From Cryomorphaceae bacterium (GTDB lineage Bacteria > Bacteroidota > Bacteroidia > Flavobacteriales > Schleiferiaceae), in NCBI GenBank assembly GCA_020832345.1, contig JAFIEY010000057.1, forward strand, positions 1-43,055: a DNA stretch of 43,055 bases, in the 5' to 3' direction. This document shows positions 25,617 through 34,209 of the stretch, one piece after another. The notes below the pieces were generated by a model. It was not told the DNA's origin, ran no database searches, and saw nothing but the letters and a program-made list of their open reading frames with translations. Numbering within the stretch: position 1 is the first letter of the stretch; the number at the start of each line of letters is the position of its first letter. Position numbers and translations under genes: made by a program.

Positions 25617-27305
25617 ATGAAGAATTCTACTTTCTCAATCATTATGATTTTTATGTTGGGCTTTACCGACTTGTTTGCCCAACCTCAATTTCCTTTCGAA
25701 CCAGCAACTCCCGCATTCCCCAATAATTCCTTCCCTTTTAACACGCTGGGAAATAACCGCAGACAAGTATTGTATTTGGCTTCGGATTTTAACGCACCTG
25801 CCGGTACAATTTCTAAGATTTATGTAAAATCATCCAGTCAGGTTTTTCCAAACTTTAGCAATGTTCTAATTCAGGTAGGCTTTACAACTTCAACCACATT
25901 GACTGCCGGACCGTACTTCTCTCCCGTAGATACGGTATATTATGCTGCACCTTCAACCCCACCGCGAACCACAATCACATCAGGTGGAAGTTGGGTTGAG
26001 TTTACTTTAACAAACCCTATTTTCTACGATGGAACCAGTAATATTGTGATGGATTTTTCCCAAGAAGGGCATAATCCCGGATTTGCTATTGTAAACGGAA
26101 GCCTTGCCAATCGAACATTATACGGACCAAGAAACGCGGCAACAGCGCAGACCCAAGCGCTTGTGGCCCATGTTGGGTTTGATCTAATGCCTTTACCGTG
26201 CGCCTCAACGCCTTCTGCCGTGGCGCTCGACTCTGTTAATGCCAACGATGATGGCTTTGTTTCATGGACTAGTCAGGGTGATAAATGGGAATTGGAATTT
26301 GGCCCATGTGGCTTTACACCGGGAACAGGACAAGCAACTTTTATAGATTCAAATATTACTTCCCCGAGTGGTTTTGCAATTCCAGGCCTAACCAAAGGTT
26401 CATGTGGATGTGTATTTGTGCGCGAACACTGCGACTCAATTTATAGTCCTTGGAGTGATTCTTTAGAAATTTGCAACCCGTATGATATAGATGCTCAATT
26501 GGTGGAAATTTTATCCCCCATCGATGGTCAATGTGGAAGTTCAAATACGCATGTTGATATTGTTGTTCGGAATAACGGAATCACCCCGCTGGCAAATATT
26601 CCAATATCCGTTATTATTTCGGGTGATATTACGGACACCCTTAACATGACTTATACTGGTGGCATTTTGCCTTTTGCCAGTGATACCATAAGCATTAGTT
26701 CATTTAATTCCGAAAATGGAGGTGTTATTTCCATTTCTGCTACGCTTTCCGTATCGGGCGATCAATTTCCCGACAATGACACTTCCAACATTTCAAGTAT
26801 TGGGCTTCCCTCTGTATCACCAATTGATTTTGATATCATCTATTTGGGCAACCTCCAGCTTGAATTTCGTTCAAATCAACGTTTAGCAGACTCCACAGTT
26901 TGGGATATTGGAGGTGTTAGCCTCCTCGGCGACACCGTAAACTTCACTTTCTCAGATCCTGATTCCGTGCAGGTTTGCATGACAGTATTTGGAAACTGCA
27001 ACAACGGTGATACCTGCAAGTTGATTCCAACGAGTTTGCTGTCTTTGCAAGGGTTTGCTGAAAATAAGATTCGAATTTACCCAAATCCGGCTAATTCATG
27101 GTTTAGAGTTGAATTGAATGAAATAACCGCAGAGCAAATAAAGCGCGTCGAATTGGTCACACTCGATGGGCGTAAAATCCAATTGACGCCAAACTCAAAG
27201 AGCATCCACGAATACACAACTGATAATTTTACTTCTGGGCTTTACATTGTGCAAATACATTTAAGCTCAGGAATCATTGTTCAAAAGAAACTTAGAGTGT
27301 TTTAG
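25617..27305 (+). CDS. T9SS-secreted protein with C-terminal sorting domain
   Basis: The 562-residue protein has a signal peptide (MKNSTFSIIMIFMLGFTDLFA). A beta-rich region of about 30-210 resembles a choice-of-anchor/jelly-roll domain, followed by Ig/fibronectin-like segments (AVALDSVNANDDGFVSWTSQGDKWELEFGP) and a CARDB-like part (VDIVVRNNGITPLANIPISV). The last about 80 residues are a type A T9SS sorting domain (IRIYPNPANSWFRVEL, VTLDGRKIQL, TSGLYIVQI, KKLRVF). It is therefore exported through the T9SS and bound at the surface or released. ATG 25608 is an alternative start. Ligand is unknown. Confidence 0.85.
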   Translation: MKNSTFSIIMIFMLGFTDLFAQPQFPFEPATPAFPNNSFPFNTLGNNRRQVLYLASDFNAPAGTISKIYVKSSSQVFPNFSNVLIQVGFTTSTTLTAGPYFSPVDTVYYAAPSTPPRTTITSGGSWVEFTLTNPIFYDGTSNIVMDFSQEGHNPGFAIVNGSLANRTLYGPRNAATAQTQALVAHVGFDLMPLPCASTPSAVALDSVNANDDGFVSWTSQGDKWELEFGPCGFTPGTGQATFIDSNITSPSGFAIPGLTKGSCGCVFVREHCDSIYSPWSDSLEICNPYDIDAQLVEILSPIDGQCGSSNTHVDIVVRNNGITPLANIPISVIISGDITDTLNMTYTGGILPFASDTISISSFNSENGGVISISATLSVSGDQFPDNDTSNISSIGLPSVSPIDFDIIYLGNLQLEFRSNQRLADSTVWDIGGVSLLGDTVNFTFSDPDSVQVCMTVFGNCNNGDTCKLIPTSLLSLQGFAENKIRIYPNPANSWFRVELNEITAEQIKRVELVTLDGRKIQLTPNSKSIHEYTTDNFTSGLYIVQIHLSSGIIVQKKLRVF

Positions 27306-27445
27306 CAAACATTTCGCAACGTAGTTGTAAAACATTGACACATTGATTTAAATGCGATTGTATTCAAGATCAACCTTAAAGCATTGTCAGTAAGCCTGAT
27401 AAAATTCAAAAAAGAAAAGGGTATGGATTGTTTTAAAAGTAAGTA

Positions 27446-27588
27446 TCAGTCCACACCAGAAAGGATGGTTTCAATCAAAATCGACCGGGAGGGAATTATA
27501 AATCGGAGCTAACTTTTTGTTAGTGAGGATTCAAAGATCTACCGACAATGAATATTTTGGCAGAAAGGGACTGTTTGGAGCAGACCCA
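27446..27588 (-). mobile_element. MITE-like repeat, copy 4 (diverged)
   Basis: Reverse-oriented copy with ends TCAGTCCACACC and GAGCAGACCCA, the most degenerate of the full-length ones. The internal TTTCAATCAAAATCGA, GAGCTAAC..GTTAGTGAGGATTCAAAGATCTA and TTTTGGCAGAAAGGGACT blocks are recognisable. No target-site duplication is evident, consistent with an older insertion. Confidence 0.8.
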
Positions 27589-27676
27589 CACTTTCAATAT
27601 TCCGGTTTTGACACCCCATAAATACCATTAGAGCAAAGGCAGGAATGCATTTTTTGCATAAAGTAAAAGAAATCAT
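27589..27676 (-). pseudogene. Possible 5' fragment of a lipoprotein gene cut by the repeat
   Basis: On the minus strand an ATG at 27676 opens MISFTLCKKCIPAFALMVFMGCQNRNIESVG, which looks like a short lipoprotein signal ending in MGC, and the frame then enters the repeat at 27588. No remainder is found on the far side. This may be chance; it is listed because two other copies of the repeat also abut gene fragments. Confidence 0.3.
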
Positions 27677-27687
27677 ATTCACCAAAT

Positions 27688-28104
27688 TTAGCCCCAGGTT
27701 TTCTTTAAAAACCCAATGGTTGACTCCATAACTGACCGAAGCGCCTGTTCGTCGATATCCGATAGCTTTTTGATATAAATGCACGCTTTTCCCATTTTAA
27801 ATTTCCCCAAATCTTTTAGCAAGTATTTATGTGACTCCAATCCGGTAAACACATAAAGCGAAATGGCTGCTTTTCGTGGAGAAAATCCGAGCAAGGGTGC
27901 GCTTCCACTATGCCCGCTTTTGTAGGTATAATGATATTCTCCAAAACCGATTATTGATGGCCCCCACATTTTAGGCTGAAAACCAGAAACCTCACTCATC
28001 AGTTCAATAATCCTATAGCTATCGGCTTTTTTCTGTTCATTTTCCACCGATTCAATAAATGAAGATACTGAAACCTCAGTGGGCATCGTTTTATTTTTTG
28101 CCAT
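27688..28104 (-). CDS. DUF1801 (YdhG-like) protein
   Basis: The 138-residue protein matches the DUF1801 pattern: SVSSFIESVENEQKKADSYRIIELM, PKMWGPSIIGFGEYHYTYKSGHSG, PLLGFSPRKAAISLYVF, LGKFKMGKACIYIKKLSDID and a terminal helix. It is a small soluble protein with the beta-alpha fold of phage-repressor/iron-chaperone-like families; its biochemical role is unsettled. It diverges from the M28 peptidase gene, with 107 bp between their ATGs. Confidence 0.87.
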   Translation of the reverse strand: MAKNKTMPTEVSVSSFIESVENEQKKADSYRIIELMSEVSGFQPKMWGPSIIGFGEYHYTYKSGHSGSAPLLGFSPRKAAISLYVFTGLESHKYLLKDLGKFKMGKACIYIKKLSDIDEQALRSVMESTIGFLKKTWG

Positions 28105-28187
28105 GTCTATTTTTTAGCGAAAATACGAAAAATGAAAAGACAAAAACACACATATTTGATCCCCAAGAATCATTGCCAAATAATTAC

Positions 28188-28195
28188 TATATTTG
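28188..28195 (+). promoter_or_regulatory. TATATTTG -7 box before the M28 peptidase
   Basis: TATATTTG matches TAnnTTTG and lies 16 bp before ATG 28212. This supports the shorter start of the peptidase gene over the upstream in-frame ATG at 28059. Confidence 0.35.
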
Positions 28196-28211
28196 TCAAA
28201 AAAATCGTGTT

Positions 28212-29834
28212 ATGACAAAAAACTACCTTCTTTTAACCACGCTCTGTATTTTCTTCAGTTCATCTGTTTTTTCACAAAACAGTGCCCCAACGGTTACCAT
28301 TAACAACGTAGTAACCGATACAGCCAACCGAACCATCACAGTAGATTTTGACCTGGCGGATGCCGATAACGATCCGCTTGAAGTTAGCGCGTTTCTCTCG
28401 GCAGACAGCGGCGTAGCTCACGTTGTAGGTGGCATCTCTGTAACGGGTGATGTCGGATTCCCCATTACGCCGGGCAATAATAAATCGTTGGTGCTCACCT
28501 ACACGAAAAGCGATTTAGCCGCTGCGGCCAACCAAAGTGCGCCGTGGAGCACTATAAAAATTGTAGCAACCGACCGTAAAACACCGGATATATCCGATAT
28601 AATTGCACCCATCGACAGCGCAAGCGTATATGCCGATATGCAGTTTCTTTCCATACCGCGGCATCATACGAGTGCACCGACTGGCTTGGAAGTAGTGAAA
28701 GATTCTATGGTTTCCGTCTTTTCGCAGAGTGGTTTACAAACCACAAGATTACCATTTTCTATGGGAAATGTACAGGCCGAAAACATAAAAGGTCGTAAAG
28801 CAGGCGTTTCACAAGAGGGTAAAGTCATCATTATTGACGGCCATTTTGACGCCGTTTCCAACACCCCCGGTGCCGATGATAATGCCTCAGCCGTTGCGGC
28901 AGTTTTGGCAGCAGCGCGGGTTTTTCAACAATATCAATTCAACAAAAGCATCAATTTTTTGGGTTTTGACAAAGAGGAGCAGGGACTGTTGGGCGCAATT
29001 CACTACGTGGGAAACAGCATTGAATCCTACGAGGATATAGAAGCCGTAATCAATGGGGAAATGCTTGGATATAGAGACACCACCCCGAATTCCCAACAAA
29101 TACCTTTTGGTTTTGACATGGTCTTCCCCGAAGCCGTTGACTCCATTAATTCTGAAAACCGGAGGGGCTTGTTTCTATTTGTCATTGGCAACACCCAAAA
29201 CAGTTCTGCACTCAGCAGCTATTTTGATTCTGTAGCTAGGACTTATGTCCCCGGCGTCAGGTCTTTGGTTTTAAATGCCCCAGGTACCGGCGCATTAACA
29301 CCGGATTTGCGTCGCAGCGACCACGCCGTATTTTGGGATGCCGGCATTCCGGCATTGATGTTAACCGATGGCGCTGACACGCGAAATCCGCATTACCACC
29401 AACCCACTGACAATTTGAGCACCATAGACTTTCCATTTCTCGTCAAAAATATCAAAGCCCTAGTGGCGACAGTGGCGGCATTGGCTGAACCTACTTATGC
29501 CGGGGTTGCCGTTTCACAAAGCTTTCAACTCGCGCAAAACCTCGATATTTCGGTAGCGCACCATCACCCGTTGGCGCAATTTGAAGTCTTCCCAAATCCA
29601 AGTGGCGGACAAGTATTTGTGCGTTTTCCCGAAACCATAAACGAAACGGTAGAAATAACCGTAACGGCCATCGGTGGAAAACGCATTCTCAACCAAAAAA
29701 TTCGCGTCCGCGCAGGGGAGCAAATAAATCTTGATCTCGGCAATAACACCACAGGATTATTCTTTGTAGAGGTAAGTGCAGGTGATGTTCGTTTTGCCAA
29801 AAAATTGATTTTGCACGAGGGGCACAGTCATTAA
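28212..29834 (+). CDS. Secreted M28 family zinc metallopeptidase with T9SS sorting domain
   Basis: The 540-residue protein has a signal peptide (MTKNYLLLTTLCIFFSSSVFS), a beta-rich N-terminal domain (about 25-125) and an M28 catalytic domain. Zinc ligands and catalytic residues fit: His211/Asp213 in DGHFDAV, Asp223 in GADDNAS, Glu255/Glu256 in DKEEQGLLG, Glu283 in NGEMLGYRD and the later His in HYHQPTDN. It probably acts as an aminopeptidase outside the cell. A T9SS sorting domain occupies about 487-535 (FEVFPNPSGGQVFVRF), with an unusual His-containing end, HEGHSH. I start at 28212, where the signal peptide begins. Confidence 0.9.
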   Translation: MTKNYLLLTTLCIFFSSSVFSQNSAPTVTINNVVTDTANRTITVDFDLADADNDPLEVSAFLSADSGVAHVVGGISVTGDVGFPITPGNNKSLVLTYTKSDLAAAANQSAPWSTIKIVATDRKTPDISDIIAPIDSASVYADMQFLSIPRHHTSAPTGLEVVKDSMVSVFSQSGLQTTRLPFSMGNVQAENIKGRKAGVSQEGKVIIIDGHFDAVSNTPGADDNASAVAAVLAAARVFQQYQFNKSINFLGFDKEEQGLLGAIHYVGNSIESYEDIEAVINGEMLGYRDTTPNSQQIPFGFDMVFPEAVDSINSENRRGLFLFVIGNTQNSSALSSYFDSVARTYVPGVRSLVLNAPGTGALTPDLRRSDHAVFWDAGIPALMLTDGADTRNPHYHQPTDNLSTIDFPFLVKNIKALVATVAALAEPTYAGVAVSQSFQLAQNLDISVAHHHPLAQFEVFPNPSGGQVFVRFPETINETVEITVTAIGGKRILNQKIRVRAGEQINLDLGNNTTGLFFVEVSAGDVRFAKKLILHEGHSH

Positions 29835-30036
29835 GGCGCGATTAATCGCATTTCCAATAAGGCATCGCTTTAATAGGCAGACGTTATGGTTGTCGTCGTT
29901 TTAATTAAAAAAACGATGCAAATCATATCTTAATTAAAAAATACCGAAATTTAATTTCAAAAAATAAGGTTTTTCATTTTTATTAAGTATTTTGCCCTAC
30001 ATTTTTTTTATCATCAAAACCATAAAAACCAGCAAT
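29835..30036. other. Intergenic region with two inverted repeats
   Basis: About 200 bp. GCGATTAATCGC (12-bp palindrome just after the M28 stop) and an imperfect hairpin CGTCGTTTT/AAAACGATG (29894-29918) may aid termination or bind a regulator. No gene is seen. Confidence 0.4.
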
Positions 30037-31647
30037 ATGATATTTAAAAACTATTTTAAAGTAGGTGTCATCATTTTACTTTTTGCCGGAATTTTTAAAT
30101 TTCCATCTCATGCACAGGTCATTAAAGATCAAATTGCTTGGAGCAAAGAATATAAAACCAAAACAATTGCCATAGATATATTGGGGCAAGACGGAGAGAA
30201 CATTTATGTCCTAAGACGAAAAAACAAGTTAATACCCTCAAAAAATCCAGACTACCTCATTGAGCAACTCGACCTAAATGGAAAACATATCCGTGAGGTT
30301 CCTCTGGATTTTGACGGAAAAAGAATCGTTGAAAACGTCTTTATGATTAAAGACGAAATTCTGGTTTTTACCAGCGAAAAGAAAAATAAAACCCAATTTT
30401 TATACGCCCACCGTTTCAACAAAAAATCCATGCTTGTTGAGCCTAGTGGAGAACTCATGACTTCTTTTGAATACAGTGGTGGTTCTTTTTGGAACAAAGG
30501 TGAATTTAAAGTTGTCTATTCCAAAGATGAAGATAAGGTGTTGGCGTACTATAAACTTCCCTATTCATCTAGAGAACACGAACAGTTTGGCCTATTCGTT
30601 TATGATTTAGATTTTAATCTATTGTGGAAACGAGAAATTGAACTTCCATACGAAGACAAGCTTTTTGAAGTTGAAAATTTCATTCTCGACAACAAGGGGG
30701 CCGTGCATTTGCTCGCCACACTCTACAAGGAAAAACGCAAAGCACAAAGAAGGGGGGAACCCAATTACAACTTTTTGGTCATTACCTACAAAGATGAAAA
30801 ATCTAAGCCCATAGAAACCACGGTGGAACTCGATGGCCTATTCCTGTTAGAAATGGCCATCGGCACCCGCGATGGAGAAACCCTTATTTGTGCCGGATTT
30901 TTTTCAGAGAACAAACATTTCAGCATCAAGGGTATTTATGCCATACAAATCGATATTTCAACCGGGAAAATAATCAAACATCAAGAGAATAATTTCTCCC
31001 TAGATTTTATCACCTCCGTCCTGAGTGAGAAAAGGGCAAAAAAAGCCAAAAAGAAAAGTAAAAAAGGCAAAAATGTAGAAATAAGCAATGTGAATATGCG
31101 TCACTTAATTTTACACGATGACAATTCCATTTCCATAGTTGGGGAAAAATCACAATTTGTTGTTCATACGCACACCTCTACAGATGCAAATGGAAATATG
31201 ACAACAACAACGACATACCACTACATTAATAGCCAGATCCTTGTAGCTTCCCTAAATGAAAACATGGAAATGAATTGGGTGAAAAATATTGGCCAAAAAC
31301 AACATGTTAGAAACATAAAAACGTATAATAGTTTTTTATTCCATCACAATGGTCATAAATTTACCTTTATTTTTAATGACCATACAAAAAATAATCATAA
31401 CCTTTCAATGGAGTATAATGATTTAGCGACCTTCACCGCATCACCAAAACGAACCCAAATTGTTCGTGCAGATATTGATGCCGCAGGTACGGTAAAATAT
31501 CAAACTATTTCACGCAACAAAAAGGAAAAAAAGATGCTATCCCCAGAGCTAAAAATCATTAATGGTTTTGATGATCAATTCATTATGTACAGATTTCGTG
31601 GTAAGCGCCATCAATTTGGACTCTATAAAGTAAGTCGATCTACATAG
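30037..31647 (+). CDS. Secreted protein of unknown function, beta-propeller-like
   Basis: The 536-residue product begins with a hydrophobic signal (IFKNYFKVGVIILLFAGIF..HAQ). The rest consists of repeated strand patterns with recurrent aromatic/Asp turns (QDGENIYVLRR, DEILVFTSEKK, KGAVHLLATLYK, GETLICAGFFSE, DNSISIVGEKSQF), which suggests a propeller-like fold. A Lys-rich loop (EKRAKKAKKKSKKGK, about 342-356) and a Thr-rich loop (TDANGNMTTTTTYHY) interrupt it. No T9SS domain is present. ATG 30037 is chosen over the upstream frame at 29992. I do not recognise the family by name. Confidence 0.7.
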   Translation: MIFKNYFKVGVIILLFAGIFKFPSHAQVIKDQIAWSKEYKTKTIAIDILGQDGENIYVLRRKNKLIPSKNPDYLIEQLDLNGKHIREVPLDFDGKRIVENVFMIKDEILVFTSEKKNKTQFLYAHRFNKKSMLVEPSGELMTSFEYSGGSFWNKGEFKVVYSKDEDKVLAYYKLPYSSREHEQFGLFVYDLDFNLLWKREIELPYEDKLFEVENFILDNKGAVHLLATLYKEKRKAQRRGEPNYNFLVITYKDEKSKPIETTVELDGLFLLEMAIGTRDGETLICAGFFSENKHFSIKGIYAIQIDISTGKIIKHQENNFSLDFITSVLSEKRAKKAKKKSKKGKNVEISNVNMRHLILHDDNSISIVGEKSQFVVHTHTSTDANGNMTTTTTYHYINSQILVASLNENMEMNWVKNIGQKQHVRNIKTYNSFLFHHNGHKFTFIFNDHTKNNHNLSMEYNDLATFTASPKRTQIVRADIDAAGTVKYQTISRNKKEKKMLSPELKIINGFDDQFIMYRFRGKRHQFGLYKVSRST

Positions 31648-31796
31648 ATCGTATTATAATTTGCCAGATGAACATCTATGAAAACTAAAAAACAAAGACG
31701 CAGTTTATCGGCTTCATTAGTCCCTTTTAGTGACTTTAATGTTTATATACTTATCAGTGCCAAGTCTTTACCTATGGAGAAGAATACGATTGAGGC

Positions 31797-32435
31797 ATGA
31801 AGGAAATTTTAAAATGGCTTCTGTTCATCTTACTCATTCCAATTTCATACTTGGTTATTTCTCTTGTGTTTACTTTTATCACGATAGACCGAAAAGACAA
31901 AAACCAATCATTTGAAAATTCGATATACCTGGGCACAAACGGCGTACATCTGGACATTGTTTTCCCAAAGAAAAATATAGATAGCCGGCTATTAGACGGG
32001 ATTCACCACGAACAAGACGAAAAATATCTTTCTTTTGGTTGGGGCGATGAAAATTTTTATTTGAACACCCCGAGGTGGTCTGATTTGACTTTCTTCAACG
32101 CAATAAAAGCCCTATTTGTAAAAAGCAATACCTTAATCCATGTCACACGGTATGAGCGTAAAAGAACAAGTTGGATTGAAATTAAAGTAAGTGATACCGA
32201 ATTACACAAGTTAAATTCCTATATTTTACAATCGTTTAAAAAGGATGTAAACGGAAATAAGATTATCCTCGAAAACCAAGGATATTCTGAAAAGGATGAC
32301 TTTTATAAATCAAAAGGGCATTATACTTTGGCAAACACTTGCAACAGTTGGGTGAATACGGGGTTTAAAGAAAGTGGGCTGAAATCATGTCTTTGGACGC
32401 CTTTTGATTTTGGGCTAATGCGAATTTACAGATAG
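31797..32435 (+). CDS. DUF2459 (TIGR02117-like) membrane-anchored protein
   Basis: The 212-residue protein has one N-terminal membrane anchor (about 7-29) followed by an extracytoplasmic domain with the family landmarks: GTNGVHLDIVFP, SFGWGDENFYLNTPRW, and near the end LANTCNSWVNTGFKESGL and LWTPFDFGLMRIYR. The Cys and His in these motifs hint at a hydrolase or peptidase-like fold, but the family has no assigned reaction that I know. It starts a plus-strand pair with the next gene, 45 bp downstream. Confidence 0.8.
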   Translation: MKEILKWLLFILLIPISYLVISLVFTFITIDRKDKNQSFENSIYLGTNGVHLDIVFPKKNIDSRLLDGIHHEQDEKYLSFGWGDENFYLNTPRWSDLTFFNAIKALFVKSNTLIHVTRYERKRTSWIEIKVSDTELHKLNSYILQSFKKDVNGNKIILENQGYSEKDDFYKSKGHYTLANTCNSWVNTGFKESGLKSCLWTPFDFGLMRIYR

Positions 32436-32480
32436 TGCTTCCTTTGCATAAATTTACACAAAAACCAAACATCACATCAA

Positions 32481-33116
32481 ATGGAGACAATTGAAATCGT
32501 CTTAGCCTTATTGCTGTTAGTGATTATTTTTTATTTCAGGTTTGGCCCGGGGAAAAAATATCTTACCAAGGATATTAACGCCTTGGAAACCAAATATCAA
32601 AGTTCCGAATCAGTCGAAATTGTTTCCGGCTTATACGATAGATACTATGTGGTAAATAACATTGATAAAGCGCAGTTACGCGAAGCCATCAACGAACTAA
32701 CAGCGAAATTCGGGAACCACGAAGATGAAAAACTCCATTACAAAATTGGCTTTACTAACAATTGTATCATCCTGAAAATCCACGACGCCATAGATTTTTA
32801 TATCTACCACAATTTAATTGCATGGATAAAAGTCGTCGATAAATCCGTAGCGGCAGTTGGCTATTCTGCACACAAAACTGACCCTGTTTTAGATTATAAC
32901 TTTGTTTTAGATCCAAAAGAACCTGCCGGAGACACAGTCATTGGGCGCTTCCAAAACGGCGACCACTTCTCGCTTGTATTACCCGCAGCATTTTACGGAC
33001 GACTGCTAAAGAAGTCGAAGGTGAATTACCATTTTGATGAACACAAAGCTTTCGCAGATTTAGACTTTGACAAAGCAACTTTTGAAAAAATGGATTTCCA
33101 GCCACTTTACAAATAA
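32481..33116 (+). CDS. Membrane-anchored protein of unknown function
   Basis: The 211-residue protein has an N-terminal transmembrane segment (METIEIVLALLLLVIIFYFRF) and a soluble remainder with alternating strands and helices (DKAQLREAINELTAKFG, HYKIGFTNNCIILKIHDAIDFYIYHNLIAWIKVVD). No motif is recognised. It lies 45 bp after the DUF2459 gene and may be cotranscribed with it. A MITE-like element follows 64 bp downstream. Confidence 0.65.
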   Translation: METIEIVLALLLLVIIFYFRFGPGKKYLTKDINALETKYQSSESVEIVSGLYDRYYVVNNIDKAQLREAINELTAKFGNHEDEKLHYKIGFTNNCIILKIHDAIDFYIYHNLIAWIKVVDKSVAAVGYSAHKTDPVLDYNFVLDPKEPAGDTVIGRFQNGDHFSLVLPAAFYGRLLKKSKVNYHFDEHKAFADLDFDKATFEKMDFQPLYK

Positions 33117-33180
33117 AACACATTGCAATTATATTAAGCACATTTTCAAAAAATGAAAAACAAGACAGGTATTTAAATTT

Positions 33181-33318
33181 TGAGTCCACGCCAAAAATGA
33201 TGATTTCAATCAAAATCGAGGAGATTTTTGAACCTGAGCTAACTTTCTGTTATTGAATATTCAAAAGTCTATCGACAAGAAAGATTTTGGCAGAAAGAGA
33301 CTTTTTGGAGTAAACTCA
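33181..33318 (-). mobile_element. MITE-like repeat, copy 5 (138 bp)
   Basis: Reverse-oriented copy from TGAGTCCACGCC to GGAGTAAACTCA, flanked by ATTT on both sides (33177-33180 and 33319-33322), a probable target-site duplication. It sits in the gap between two plus-strand membrane-protein genes. Confidence 0.85.
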
Positions 33319-33408
33319 ATTTTTGTTTTAATTTAGCAGGCCTATAACATCCATTGTAAACAAAACGTAATGCCCTAAGCTGAATGTTGAATTAAACAAA
33401 TCCTTTTT

Positions 33409-34170
33409 ATGGAAAATCAAATCAAAATTTCAATTTCAAAAACCTTTACTGATTCATTTCAGATTTACCAAAAGCATTTTGTATATATTGCTTTGATTTC
33501 CATAGCGGTTTATTTGCCTATAAATATTTTAATCGAACTCATTTCGTCCTGGCTTGCTTCACCAAACTATGAGAATATAAATGATTTAAGTGAATTGCAA
33601 TCCGAGAATCAATTTTATCACTACATACGGGTATTTTTTGGCGCCATTGCCTCTCTTGCAATTATCAATCTAACTTTTTCCACTTTAAAAAATGAAAACA
33701 CCGAAAAACCTTGGACGTATTTTTTAAAGTATGGTCTTTTAAATTGGCCATCATATATAGTAATTGCAATATCAGCAGGTTTAAAAGTCTTGCTGTACAC
33801 GCTGTTTTTAATCATTCCGGGTATTTACCAAGCGGTCAGGTTTACTTTTTTAGATTGTGCATTTGTCGAAAATGAAGAAACCCCAACCGACAGAAGCGAA
33901 TATGTGGTCGATAACAGGTGGTTTACTATTTTCGGGTTTGTGATTATTGTCTTTCTAATAAATTTAGGTGTTGAGATATTAGTTTATTCTCCGTTTATTA
34001 TTCTTCCAGAATCTCCTGTTTTGTTATTTTGTGTTTCTGTTTTAATTCATACCATATCCTCCTTTACCATTGTAGTAAAGGCCAATTATTTTTTTGAATT
34101 ACAAAAGGCATTAGGAGAAATAAGTGAAGAGGACGAAGAGGACGAAGAGGACGAAGAGGAGATAAAATAA
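33409..34170 (+). CDS. Polytopic membrane protein with acidic C-terminal tail
   Basis: The 253-residue protein has about six hydrophobic segments (for example VYIALISIAVYLPINILIEL, FFGAIASLAIINLTF, VLLYTLFLIIPGIYQAVRF, FGFVIIVFLINLGVEILVY). The IPGIYQAVRFTFLDCAFVENE motif resembles the YciC/GPDPase-membrane-domain-like integral membrane families. The C-terminus is a pure acidic run (EEDEEDEEDEEE) made by a 9-bp tandem repeat. Function unknown; converges on plsC with a 39-bp gap. Confidence 0.75.
   Translation: MENQIKISISKTFTDSFQIYQKHFVYIALISIAVYLPINILIELISSWLASPNYENINDLSELQSENQFYHYIRVFFGAIASLAIINLTFSTLKNENTEKPWTYFLKYGLLNWPSYIVIAISAGLKVLLYTLFLIIPGIYQAVRFTFLDCAFVENEETPTDRSEYVVDNRWFTIFGFVIIVFLINLGVEILVYSPFIILPESPVLLFCVSVLIHTISSFTIVVKANYFFELQKALGEISEEDEEDEEDEEEIK
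34126..34161 (+). repeat. 9-bp tandem repeat (GAAGAGGAC x4)
   Basis: Four near-perfect copies of GAAGAGGAC encode Glu-Glu-Asp units at the end of the membrane protein gene. Slippage would change the length of the acidic tail in frame. Confidence 0.85.
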
Positions 34171-34209
34171 AATTGCCCGGCAAAAATCTCCTTTTACCAA
34201 ACCCCTCTC

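Larger units (their letters stand above)
27306..27687. other. Intergenic region with MITE copy 4
   Basis: About 380 bp between the T9SS gene and the DUF1801 gene. Its middle is occupied by the repeat at 27446-27588. A minus-strand lipoprotein-like start lies at 27676; nothing else supportable is seen. Confidence 0.6.

Noticed and set aside
28059-28211. Longer N-terminus for the M28 peptidase gene
   Set aside because: The upstream part overlaps the divergent DUF1801 gene and precedes a perfect signal peptide and -7 box.
32938-33213. Minus-strand open frame starting MIEIIIFGVDSK
   Set aside because: Its start (a TTG) lies in repeat copy 5 and the frame is antisense to the 211-aa protein gene; the same artefact frame starts in copy 1.
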